Source: Lates calcarifer
Taxonomy: Eukaryota > Chordata > Actinopteri > Centropomidae
Assembly: GCF_001640805.2 (NCBI RefSeq)
Contig: NC_066847.1
Location: 22,683,504-22,747,503, forward strand
Direction: 5' to 3'
Length of the DNA: 64,000 nt
This document shows, piece after piece, positions 12,901-21,200 of the stretch (position 1 is its first letter; each line of letters starts with the position of its first letter). Both the position numbers and the translations under genes were made by a program. The notes beneath the pieces were generated by a model. The model had not been told where the DNA came from. It did not search any database and saw only the letters and a program-made list of their open reading frames with translations.

Positions 12901-14058
12901 CTGCTGCAGGCACACAGGCAAAGGTGAGCTCAATGGTTAGTATGGGCAAGAGGGTCCTCAGCCAATTCTTCAAATCAAATAGATTCAAGTTTTTTTCATT
13001 TGCAAGCTGAAAATTGAAAATTACAAGTTCACCTGCTAATATCAAGTTAAACACTTTTCAATCCCCTTAGGTAAGAGGTGCACTCGTCTTTCCAAGAGTG
13101 ACATCAGAGTTCAGATTGTTCACAGTGATCACAACGCTACACGCGGCAATGATGACGAGGAGGATGTCAAAGAGCCCATGGTAAATTTCTTTGTTCTCTG
13201 TCGCTGCATGCCAGATGTCTCTACTGATGGTTAGGGAAAATTCTGCATTAACACTGTAACTTAATGCTCTCACTTTGTCTTGTTCTGACTCAAGTGATGT
13301 CCTGTTCATCCTAGTAATTCTTCAAAAATGCTTGGTCTTCCCTCAGGCTCCAAACAGCAGTGAGTCTCCTGGGACATCGCGTACAGAACACAGCGACCTT
13401 CTGGAAGAGGAGGAGGATGAAAGATCGGACATCAAGGTAAAACATAAAACACTTACTTGAAGAAACACTCTCAAAATAGCAAGTATGCATTATTTCCATC
13501 TATTATACATGATACTGTCAGTGAGTGAAGTTCATGAATTGTTTTTTTCTGTCCCTCTTAAAGGACCCCACCAATGGCTACTACAATGTCCGTGGCCACG
13601 AAGACCGCCATATCCGCAGCAGTGGATTCTCTGAATATGTGCCCAACTCTCGGCCAGTCTATACTCCGTCTCAGCTGCCCTCCCCTAGCCCCATGTACGG
13701 TCAGCATGGCTCACAGCCTCGTGTCTATGACTTCTCCCACCGATACGCAACCACCACAGCAGGCAGAACCTCATATGAACAGCAGCAAGCTGCCCAGCAG
13801 CAACAGTCTGCCCAGCCGGCCAGCATTTACCCCACTGACCCCCTCTATAGTGGCTCTGCTTACTTACCTGCCACCTACGGGCGCGCCTTCACCAGTTACG
13901 TTAAGCCGGCTTCCTATGAGAAGGTGGATGCGTATGACCAGTCTGATCAGGCCAGCAAGGTGTCCAGCTCGTCTCGCTTTTCTTACGCCTCCTCACAAGT
14001 GTCCTCCCAGCAGTCTGACTATGGCCGGCCCTCACAGCGTATGCAGACTCATGTCTGA
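3731..14058 (+). CDS. kirrel2: Kirrel2 (NEPH3/filtrin-like) Ig adhesion protein, exons 2-15, 5'-partial
   Basis: Type I membrane adhesion protein of the Neph/Kirrel family, which forms homophilic and nephrin contacts at cell junctions such as the kidney slit diaphragm and at neurons. Fourteen exons join in frame (742 codons plus stop): 3731-3886, 4528-4677, 6730-6887, 8334-8484, 8645-8750, 8995-9143, 9284-9411, 10739-10865, 11018-11118, 11822-12020, 12816-12923, 13071-13180, 13347-13436, 13564-14058. They encode five Ig domains (two exons each), one TM helix and a cytoplasmic tail with a DPTNGYYNV tyrosine motif and a C-terminal THV PDZ ligand. KIRREL2 is preferred over KIRREL1/3 because of [11 protein letters not shown] in Ig1, EHSDLLEEE before DPTNGYY, and YDF plus RAFTSY.KP in the tail, all recalled from human KIRREL2. 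The next-but-one gene, an APLP1 match, agrees with human KIRREL2-APLP1 adjacency. The signal-peptide exon is outside the window. KIRREL1 or the fish kirrel3-like gene is the main alternative. Confidence 0.88.
4528..4677 (+). CDS. kirrel2: kirrel2 exon 3: second half of Ig1
   Basis: Phase 1 to phase 1. Starts [10 protein letters not shown], carries the [12 protein letters not shown] motif with the second Ig1 cysteine, and ends AKLTVL before gtaaga. Confidence 0.92.
6041..6067. repeat. (TG)n microsatellite
   Basis: Dinucleotide run in kirrel2 intron 3, preceded by imperfect TG/TA sequence from about 6012. Confidence 0.9.
6730..6887 (+). CDS. kirrel2: kirrel2 exon 4: first half of Ig2
   Basis: Phase 1 to phase 0. 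[12 protein letters not shown] opens the second Ig domain. [23 protein letters not shown] contains an N-glycosylation sequon and the first cysteine. Ends YSK at gtacag. Confidence 0.92.
8334..8484 (+). CDS. kirrel2: kirrel2 exon 5: second half of Ig2
   Basis: Phase 0 to phase 1. [13 protein letters not shown] then [13 protein letters not shown] and [11 protein letters not shown], matching the Kirrel pattern DGKRE...CR..N.A.P.G..TS. Donor is gtgagt. Confidence 0.92.
8645..8750 (+). CDS. kirrel2: kirrel2 exon 6: first half of Ig3
   Basis: Phase 1 to phase 2. [20 protein letters not shown] and [15 protein letters not shown], a hallmark Kirrel Ig3 stretch. Donor is gtatcc. Confidence 0.92.
8995..9143 (+). 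CDS. kirrel2: kirrel2 exon 7: second half of Ig3
   Basis: Phase 2 to phase 1. [18 protein letters not shown], then [17 protein letters not shown] and STLVDVQ. The sequence is close to family members throughout. Donor is gtgagt. Confidence 0.93.
9284..9411 (+). CDS. kirrel2: kirrel2 exon 8: first half of Ig4
   Basis: Phase 1 to phase 0. [19 protein letters not shown] and [21 protein letters not shown]. The start matches the Kirrel FGP motif. Donor is gtaagg. Confidence 0.93.
9936..9978. repeat. (CA)n microsatellite
   Basis: About 21 CA units in kirrel2 intron 8. Confidence 0.95.
10078..10110. repeat. (TCC)n microsatellite
   Basis: About eleven TCC/CCT units following a C-run, in kirrel2 intron 8. 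Confidence 0.95.
10307..10334. repeat. (GGGA)n microsatellite
   Basis: About seven GGGA units in kirrel2 intron 8. Confidence 0.9.
10739..10865 (+). CDS. kirrel2: kirrel2 exon 9: second half of Ig4
   Basis: Phase 0 to phase 1. [19 protein letters not shown] then [18 protein letters not shown], one of the best-conserved stretches of the family. Donor is gtgagt. Confidence 0.93.
11018..11118 (+). CDS. kirrel2: kirrel2 exon 10: first half of Ig5
   Basis: Phase 1 to phase 0. [20 protein letters not shown] then [14 protein letters not shown]. The SxPPPD motif is diagnostic for Kirrel Ig5. Donor is gtaagt. Confidence 0.92.
11119..12815 (+). other. kirrel2: kirrel2 introns 10 and 11
   Basis: Apart from exon 11 (11822-12020), this holds only unique sequence with a short G9 run at 11341. 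I see no additional exon or recognisable element. Confidence 0.6.
11822..12020 (+). CDS. kirrel2: kirrel2 exon 11: second half of Ig5
   Basis: Phase 0 to phase 1. [19 protein letters not shown] then [19 protein letters not shown]. The FQxxYNCTAWN motif is shared by the family and carries an N-glycosylation sequon. Confidence 0.93.
12816..12923 (+). CDS. kirrel2: kirrel2 exon 12: transmembrane segment
   Basis: Phase 1 to phase 1. [17 protein letters not shown] continues into [14 protein letters not shown], a single hydrophobic helix of about 24 residues, and ends with RHTGK as the stop-transfer signal. Donor is gtgagc. Confidence 0.9.
13071..13180 (+). CDS. kirrel2: kirrel2 exon 13: proximal cytoplasmic tail
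   Basis: Phase 1 to phase 0. [20 protein letters not shown] then an acidic [12 protein letters not shown]. KSDIRVxIV resembles the KNDIRVEIV of KIRREL3. Donor is gtaaat. Confidence 0.85.
13347..13436 (+). CDS. kirrel2: kirrel2 exon 14: acidic cytoplasmic linker
   Basis: Phase 0 to phase 0 (90 nt, so it could be skipped without breaking the frame). [19 protein letters not shown] then [11 protein letters not shown]. The HSDL-plus-acidic stretch matches my recollection of human KIRREL2. Confidence 0.87.
13564..14058 (+). CDS. kirrel2: kirrel2 exon 15: C-terminal tail with YYNV and PDZ ligand
   Basis: Enters in phase 0 and runs 164 codons to TGA. Opens with [11 protein letters not shown], the tyrosine motif that in NEPH1 recruits Grb2 when phosphorylated. 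It contains a Gln-rich insert (QQQAAQQQQ), RVYDF, and [12 protein letters not shown], and ends RMQTHV. The final THV fits the PDZ ligand by which Neph proteins bind ZO-1. Composition is otherwise Ser/Tyr/Pro-rich and probably disordered. Confidence 0.93.
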   Translation, partial: DPTNGYYNVRGHEDRHIRSSGFSEYVPNSRPVYTPSQLPSPSPMYGQHGSQPRVYDFSHRYATTTAGRTSYEQQQAAQQQQSAQPASIYPTDPLYSGSAYLPATYGRAFTSYVKPASYEKVDAYDQSDQASKVSSSSRFSYASSQVSSQQSDYGRPSQRMQTHV

Positions 14059-15895
14059 TCGGACAAAAAAAAAAAACAAAAATTGGAGAAAAGAAGAGTA
14101 CAGGAGCAGTGAGTAGATAACTATTGTCACCTCCACATACATGTGTGGCTGGACTAACATGAACAGAGACTTTCTTTACATGGACGGTCCTTCAAGGACA
14201 TTGTTTGGACAGTATTTGAAGGAAGTCATTGTGATTTAGGTTATGGGATAACCAACCTGTTGTGACGGATGGAAAGGATCTACGCTAATGCTAACTGTAG
14301 AGCTCCTGAGCTGGAGAATTCAGCAGACTGTGATGTTGAAGTCAAACTTATGATTACAGTGCGATACCTCACCAGGTTATCTCTACACGATGACCACCCA
14401 AACCTGTGGAGATATTCTGTCGCTGCAAAGGCCAACTAGAAAATAAATCAAATGCATCTCCTGAATTTTGGTGGCCAAAAACAACTGGGGTAACCTGTTT
14501 ACCTGCATTCCAGAGTTTACTTTGTGTCAACACTAAATGTCAAACATGACCTCTAAAATACATTGAAAGAAGATACTCCAAGCTAAGACATATTTGAGGA
14601 AAAAAAAAAAACAGATGTGAACAACCTGTTGTTGTCTGTCATTTGATGTTTTGTTGGCATGCGAAAGGAATTCTAAGCACATTTGTGTCTCTATCATCAA
14701 CAAAAGACTGAGCTATCCACAGAGACAGACAAAAACTATTCTGCACAACAGGCTAGCTCTACTGACCATCAAGTGCTACAGGCACTGTACTGTATGAAGA
14801 GTCTAATCATCAGTGGAATACCTCTGGCCTGAGCCGTATTCCCGGAGCATCCCCTGATAATAACCCTAACATGTTGGACTTAGCAGCATTGCTTAACAGT
14901 GGATAAAAGAAGGAGATATGAAGAGAATGTGTATTTTAGCCTTTGCTCTAATGAAGGGACTGTGTGTTAACTGTGTTGTACCAAGACGGACAAGGTGAGG
15001 CCATGAAAACCCAAAGATGGTGATAATTGTGGGGAGGGGGGGTGGGGGTCCTACACCCCGATACTGTTTTCTGCTGTGTTTTTCCGATTGTAAAATGAAG
15101 AGAAGGCTATTACCAGAACAATCAAAAGTGGTGGTTTTGAAAAAAATGGTGGCAATCTTGAACTTGAAATAAACTTGAAAATGAATGCAGCATCTTCAGC
15201 AGGCTCAGGTGGGGGTCAAGACATGTAAGGCAGTCCTTAATGTGGACCACACACTCTCAAGTTTTACAACTCAATCAAATTGTCTCAATATGTTTACAAG
15301 AAACAGTACTACCCTGAAACACTAAGTATCTGTACAAATGGCTGAGCCCATACTTTCTCTCTGTTGCATGCAAATGATGTGTCTAGTGAAAATCTTCAGC
15401 GTTTATATTCATGTCCATTTCATGTTTGAGACATTGGTTTTCTGCACCAGTCGGCCCAGTTGCATTCCTCTTCCTGGATGTTTCAGTATGAATGCCTGTA
15501 CTGCCATTCGTCTAAAAAGCTGTTGCCAGGCAGCCTGATGAGAGAGAGCAAATGTCATTTAAAAGTGAAGAGGCAAACATCATCGCTTGTCTTTATTTTT
15601 ATATTTTATATAAGCCTTAATGTACAGCGTGTAAGCTGCTCTATTGTAAAGTATCTTTATATACATATGTATCTATCTTGGTTGATTTATTTGGGTCCAC
15701 AGATTTCCTTCTCTAAGTTGTTCATCAATCATTGAATGCAGTTACTATGCTTTTTTTTGGAACACAACTAATTGCCATTTGTTTGTTTATTCTTTTAATA
15801 ATGTATTAAGAATTTTATTTGCTAAAAATGAGCTATCGTTGCTTGTACCTTTGTACACATATTTATATTTAAATAAAACCATTTCCGATAAAGAA
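14059..15895 (+). other. kirrel2: kirrel2 3' untranslated region (probable)
   Basis: No convincing coding frame follows the stop. Poly-A signals AATAAA occur on the plus strand at about 14442, 15168 and 15872. The last, in an AT-rich context, is the likely distal end, giving a 3' UTR of up to about 1.8 kb. Transcript ends are inferred, not seen. Confidence 0.55.
15872..15877 (+). terminator. kirrel2: Candidate distal poly-A signal of kirrel2
   Basis: AATAAA in the context ATTTAAATAAAACC, about 1.8 kb after the stop codon and before the convergent st14 gene. AATAAA at 15168-15173 is an alternative nearer signal. Confidence 0.5.
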
Positions 15896-16950
15896 GCGGC
15901 TGGTGTGAATCCTGAGAGTTAATCAGCCTGGTGAGTAGCTTCATTGGGCACAGAGAACAGTGACAAACAAAGCTTCCCATGTAGCAACAATGATGAATAC
16001 ATAAATTAGCAGCACTGTCTATGTTGATTTTCCTATTCCCCCAGTGGTGCACCGCTTTTAATGAAGACAGATGAGATAGCAGAACCCCCACTGTATGTGT
16101 ATCCACCTCCCAAAGACGACATGCCCATCTCACAGGGTAATAGGATAGAGCTGTAACAAAGGTAGGTATTATCTGACAATATGAGTTCGTCTTGTCACCT
16201 CAGTTCCCCAGGTAGGCACGCTGCTCACAATGGGGAGGAGAGGTACATGCTCATTACAGTTCTACTGCGAGGAGTGACAAGGTCTCACAAGACAAACAGT
16301 TATGCATGCGCAACAGAGTACAAAACGAGACTCCATCAAAGACAAATAATACAGGTAATGCAATTAGGTGTGGAGCAATCAGATAAAAGATTTTTATTAT
16401 CAATGACTCTCTTGTAGAAAAATATACACAAACACAAAACAAAGAAAGGATATAAAGTATGTCCATAATCCAAATCACAGTCACAGTGTAGATGAAAATA
16501 TCGCCCCACTTTCTGAAAAACACAAATTTACACTTGCATAGTTTAACTGTATCTCTCCATGGAATTAAAAAAGGTCCACTGAGCAATACCCCCAACACAT
16601 TTTTCTTCTTAATTTTTTCCCCTTCAATAAATAATACTTATGCAAATCTTTGGTTTGCTTATCCAGAATGTAATATTTCCAGGATAAGTCAGAGATGAAG
16701 GCAAACAGACTTATAAGAAACCATTCGGTCAAATTTTAGATTTAAAAGTTGATTGAGTTGGTCATGGCCAAAGAAAGGAAAACTCTCACATGGATGAGAA
16801 CTCATTTCATTGCTCTGGTAACTGGTGACGACCCCGCTGGTTTGCTTTGGCTCTCAGGTGTATGTGACTAAAGACTTCAATCATCCTGAGCTTAGCTAGA
16901 GACCTGGGCAAAAGCCATGAGTAAAGATGTAATACAAATACTGATCTAAG

Positions 16951-16995
16951 ACCCCACCCCACCCCACCCCACTCCACTCCACCCACACCCCCCAC
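16951..16995. repeat. CCCCA/CTCCA tandem tract
   Basis: About four CCCCA units followed by CTCCA and CCCACA variants. The minus strand is G-rich and could form a G-quadruplex in the st14 transcript if its 3' UTR reaches this far. Confidence 0.8.
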
Positions 16996-17752
16996 ATACA
17001 GATCAACAACAACTTAAAACAACTTCAGCATCACTCTAGTCTCAGATCAGAATTCCTCAAGGACCGTGCTGGTGTTTTTCACCTGTCTTAGCCCACCGGC
17101 TACAAATCTGGTATACTTAGTATTACTGCTGGCCATTTTCCAGAGCAAACCGTGGGCTTTTAGACTGATTAATGCATTTTCTACCTTCTAGGCAGCCTTT
17201 GGTTTTCATTTATATTAATATAATATGAAAATGCCCTGTAATGGATTTGAGAATAATGTTGTTCGGTTGGGTTTTTTTTTCTTGTTGTTCTTTCATTTTT
17301 TTTTTTTTTTGTCAAACTTCTGTTATCATCACGTCAATACAACTGTCTCTACAAGTTCATATTTATACTTAACTGATAAAAACTGAGACTAATGGCTGCC
17401 TGGCAGGTAGGTAGATAAAAATGCTTTAATCAGTCAAAAAAAAAAACATGCTTTGGAAAATGGTCAGCTGTGATGTATGAGTGTTTTGTAGCAAATAGAC
17501 TAAAAGGAGCATTACGGCCTTTTAAGCTATAGGATTAATAAAACACTAGATTTATGGCTATCTACAGCATGAACCCACTGGCAAGATTCACTGCAGCTTA
17601 AGAGGATGAAGGCATCTCACCTGTTTAGAAATACATAATGCTAAGTCTTAAAATCTGTTTTCAGGGAGGATTTAGAAATTTTAAAAACTTTAAAAACTGC
17701 AAAATGTTCAAATTCTTTATCAATCTTAAAATGATTCCTGGAATATACATAT

Positions 17753-17758
17753 TTTATT
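17753..17758 (-). terminator. st14: Candidate poly-A signal of st14
   Basis: TTTATT on the plus strand reads AATAAA in the st14 sense, roughly 340 bases past the stop codon. It is the nearest canonical signal I can find. Confidence 0.4.
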
Positions 17759-17866
17759 AGTTATACTAGTTAGTTATAGTGTATTCACCAGTGAAAGATG
17801 ACATGTATAATGGGGATAAAAACACTGCACTAATTTACACCTTTAAAAACTGTGTGAGTCAACGTA

Positions 17867-17888
17867 GTGTGTGTGTGTGTGTGTGTGT
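17867..17888. repeat. (GT)n microsatellite
   Basis: Dinucleotide run about 210 bases from the st14 stop codon, probably within its 3' region. Confidence 0.9.
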
Positions 17889-18100
17889 GGGCAAAAGGGG
17901 GTTGGCAACCAAATAAAGTGCTTTAAGTCACTGATGTGAGTAGCTGGGTCCATGCAACATTACCCTCAGTCTGCTGCTACATGAATACATCTTGGAGAGA
18001 CTTGAAGTCCTGTATCAGACTCAAATGTTCTTTCTCCATTATTTTTAGCACTCTTACGTTGTTCCCCGCTCTGCATCCTTCCCTGCTCCTCACAGCATCA

Positions 18101-18262
18101 TCAAATCCCTGTCTCCTTCCTGATCCATTCTCTCAGCTTGGTGACGCGCGAGTAGACACCGGGCTTGTTCCGACGAGCACAGCCCTCGCCCCAGCTCACA
18201 ATGCCGGCCTGGAACCACTTCCCACTCTCCTCAAAACACACCAGGGGGCCCCCGGAGTCTCC
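18101..18262 (-). CDS. st14: st14 exon 19: catalytic Ser and C-terminus
   Basis: Starts [20 protein letters not shown], then [20 protein letters not shown] and [10 protein letters not shown], with TGA at 18103-18101 (complement). Ser of GDSGGP is the nucleophile. The terminal IKENTGV-like ending matches human matriptase. Confidence 0.96.
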   Translation of the reverse strand, partial: GDSGGPLVCFEESGKWFQAGIVSWGEGCARRNKPGVYSRVTKLREWIRKETGI

Positions 18263-21200
18263 CTGGTGAGCGCGGTCAGGGGAGATCGGTTATTATATTG
18301 GGTTTGGATGTGAGAACATGATAATTATATGGGTGTGAAAACCTATCTGTATCAGCCCTTTGTCCTTTTCACTCTTTTCTGGAGAACATGGTTGTATGAT
18401 CTCACCTGGCATGCGTCAACTCCTCCGGCCAAAAATCCGCTACAGAGCATTCTGGAAGTGACCTGTCCCTCCGTGACCACGTTACACACCGTGTCGTTGA
18501 TGATTTTCACAGACGCCTTCTGCAGCAGCTGCGCCTTTTGACCTGCGAAAGCGGGACAAAGGGGTCAGCGCTCCGCCACGTGACCTCCGTGTTCGTCACT
18601 AACATCAAAGGTGTTAATGGGCTGGATTAGTGTTAGCTAATGAAGGTTTAAGAGGCTTCCCAGGAGAGCCGACGTCTGTCTTGATATATGGATATGGAAG
18701 AAGGCTTAATGGAATAGAGCAGATTAGAACAAGATGAGAGAAAAAGGGAGGGAGGGTTGAGCGGAAGAGAAGTATGTCATGATGGGAGAGATAAAGAAAT
18801 GGGAGGGACATTAAAGGAAAGGAAGACAGGATGAAATGAGAAAGACATGAAGGGAAGAAGGAAGAAGTAGACAGGGAAAGAAGATGAAGGACGGAGATGA
18901 ATAGCTCATTGTGAAAAGGATGGGGGAGGAGAGGGATGTCTTAATTTTGATGCGAGTTGGATATGCCAACAGGAAAGACACAATTGTAGAGTGGGTCAAC
19001 CTCAATATAATAATATAGTATAGTAATAATCAGCTACAGCAAAAAACAACAACAAAAATGACTACAGTTAGAAGCAGCATCACCAATTCATGCATAATAC
19101 CTCCTTCTCGGAGCGCGCCCCAGCCTGTGACCCAGCAGGCCATGCCTGCAGGGAAGACGTGGGAGGAAGAGGGTAGGCAGATGGGTTGGATGGTGTTAGT
19201 GAACTCCAGCGGCTCGCTGAGCTCCAGCAGTGCAATGTCATAGTCAAAGGTCATCTGGTTGTAATCTGGGTGGGAGAGGATCCTCTTCAATGGGCGGCGC
19301 TGTACGCCATCGTACTTATACTGGTCCTGCATGCCACTGTAGGTCTGCCAGTTGGATGCCACGTGGTTCCTGTGGTAGGATGTGCAGCATCATGGGGCAA
19401 AGGTTATGTAGCTTTACAAGCATAAGGCTGTATGAGTGGATGGAACATCATGGACGTGTGTACAATCTTAAGCCTCAAAAATGGCCAAAATGTTTCAACA
19501 AAAACTGAACATTAAAGGCTTTACAAGGGTATTATTTTCTACACTGTAATCTCATTGAATTGCCTTCCAGTTTCATGATATTGTTGCCACATTGTTGTAC
19601 AAGTTACATATTACTTAGGACGATTTATAACTGTAAAGAAAACATTTGTAGTGACTTCCATATGTAATCTGGAGAAAGCTCACAAATTAAATCATGTCCT
19701 TCTGTATAACAAATATCAACACCAGTTGTGAATCTGTGAAAATGAACACATTCCCTGCTCAGTCACAACAGAAGTGGCCCAATCGAACAGCATGGTTAGT
19801 GCTCCACCTACAGGACACTTTGTTGAATACAGCTGTAATCTTTCATGGATGAGATGTAAATTCAGGCCCCCCCCAAGGTTCTTCTGAATTAACTGTATCA
19901 TCAGGGGCTAATTTTCAGACTTTGCAATTTGTATATAAATGGTCCTCTGTTGTGCATGGTTCTATTTCTTTCCAGCAGAATGCGGATATTGAATAATGAG
20001 ATCTAATAAAACGTTAAATAATGTGATGAATAATAAAATATAAGGGAAACAGTAACAGTTTATAGACCAAAGAATATGAGAGAGAATCTCATATACTCAT
20101 ACACTCTTATATATTTAATGGCATGTGTAGTACAGTTGTGATCTACATGAGAGCTGTGGATATTTAAGGCGTAACTCACGCTGGGTCGCTGGTGACAAAG
20201 CAGTGGGAGGCTGAAAGGAGCCACCTCTCTGAAATGATAGAGGCACCGCACACGTGGCCGTAGGTCATGAAGTGAAGGCTGACCTGCCAGGGCCACTCCC
20301 CCAGCTCGGCGTTCTGCCCTCCCACGATGCGGTTCAGCTTATAAGGCCTGGTGCCACAATCTGACATTTAAGAGAAGAGGATGTAAGGACAGAGGAGGGC
20401 CATTGGAGGGTGAGCGCAAAAAACACTAGGTGAGACCAGCATGAACGATCAGAAAATGAGATTAAGCTGACTTGAAGCCGTCATGATGCCGGCCTTGGCT
20501 GAGAATGCTACTATGACTCTTTGGAATCCTAATAAGGCACGCTGACATATTAGCTGATCAAAAAAAGAGAAAAAAATACAGACACACCCTGAGGCTCAAA
20601 TGGAGGAAAAAACAAAAACTTCAGAGATGACAAGAGCCGCTTTCAAAGAAGAATGAAATAAATAAAGCAGTCAAGGCCTGGGGCTCTTTTCTAACAGATA
20701 GCCCAACGCGCAGCTCAACCCAACTCCTCTATAATCTAGTCTGAATGACAATGAAGAGATTAGCTCCACTTTCAGCTGTTTGAAAAAAAAATTAAAAGCC
20801 CTGCACTGCAAGAGGGAAGAGAAATTAAAACATATCTTACCACAGATGTCCTCATCGGAGTTATCAGAGCAGTCGCTGACGCGGTCGCACTCTGCGTTCA
20901 CCTTGTTGACACATTCATTGTTCTTGCACTTGAAGCTGAAGTCAGAGCAGATCCCCGGAGCTAAGGTGGGGTGGAGACAGGTCGCCCAAAAATCAAAACA
21001 CAGAGTGTATTCCAGTCAAAGTGTGAGAGCATTGCTAAGTTTAACCGGTAAAAATACGCCATGCAATCAGTGAGGGCTTCAATGTGAGGCTTGAATGCAC
21101 AATGCATAGTGATTGAGGAGCAGATTGCATTGATTGGGCGTATTGATTGGGGTTGAGGTCTAATATCCCTCCTTATTCACAGAAGTGAAAATCAAAAGGA

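Larger units (their letters stand above)
15896..18100. other. kirrel2-st14 tail-to-tail interval; probable st14 3' UTR
   Basis: The two genes converge here. On the minus strand, AATAAA (plus-strand TTTATT) occurs at 17753-17758, about 340 bases after the st14 stop, and again near 16390, so the st14 3' UTR lies in this interval. It also holds a CCCCA-type tandem tract (16951-16995), a (GT)n near 17867-17888, and an exon-like open frame at 16045-16156 reported as a finding. Confidence 0.5.
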
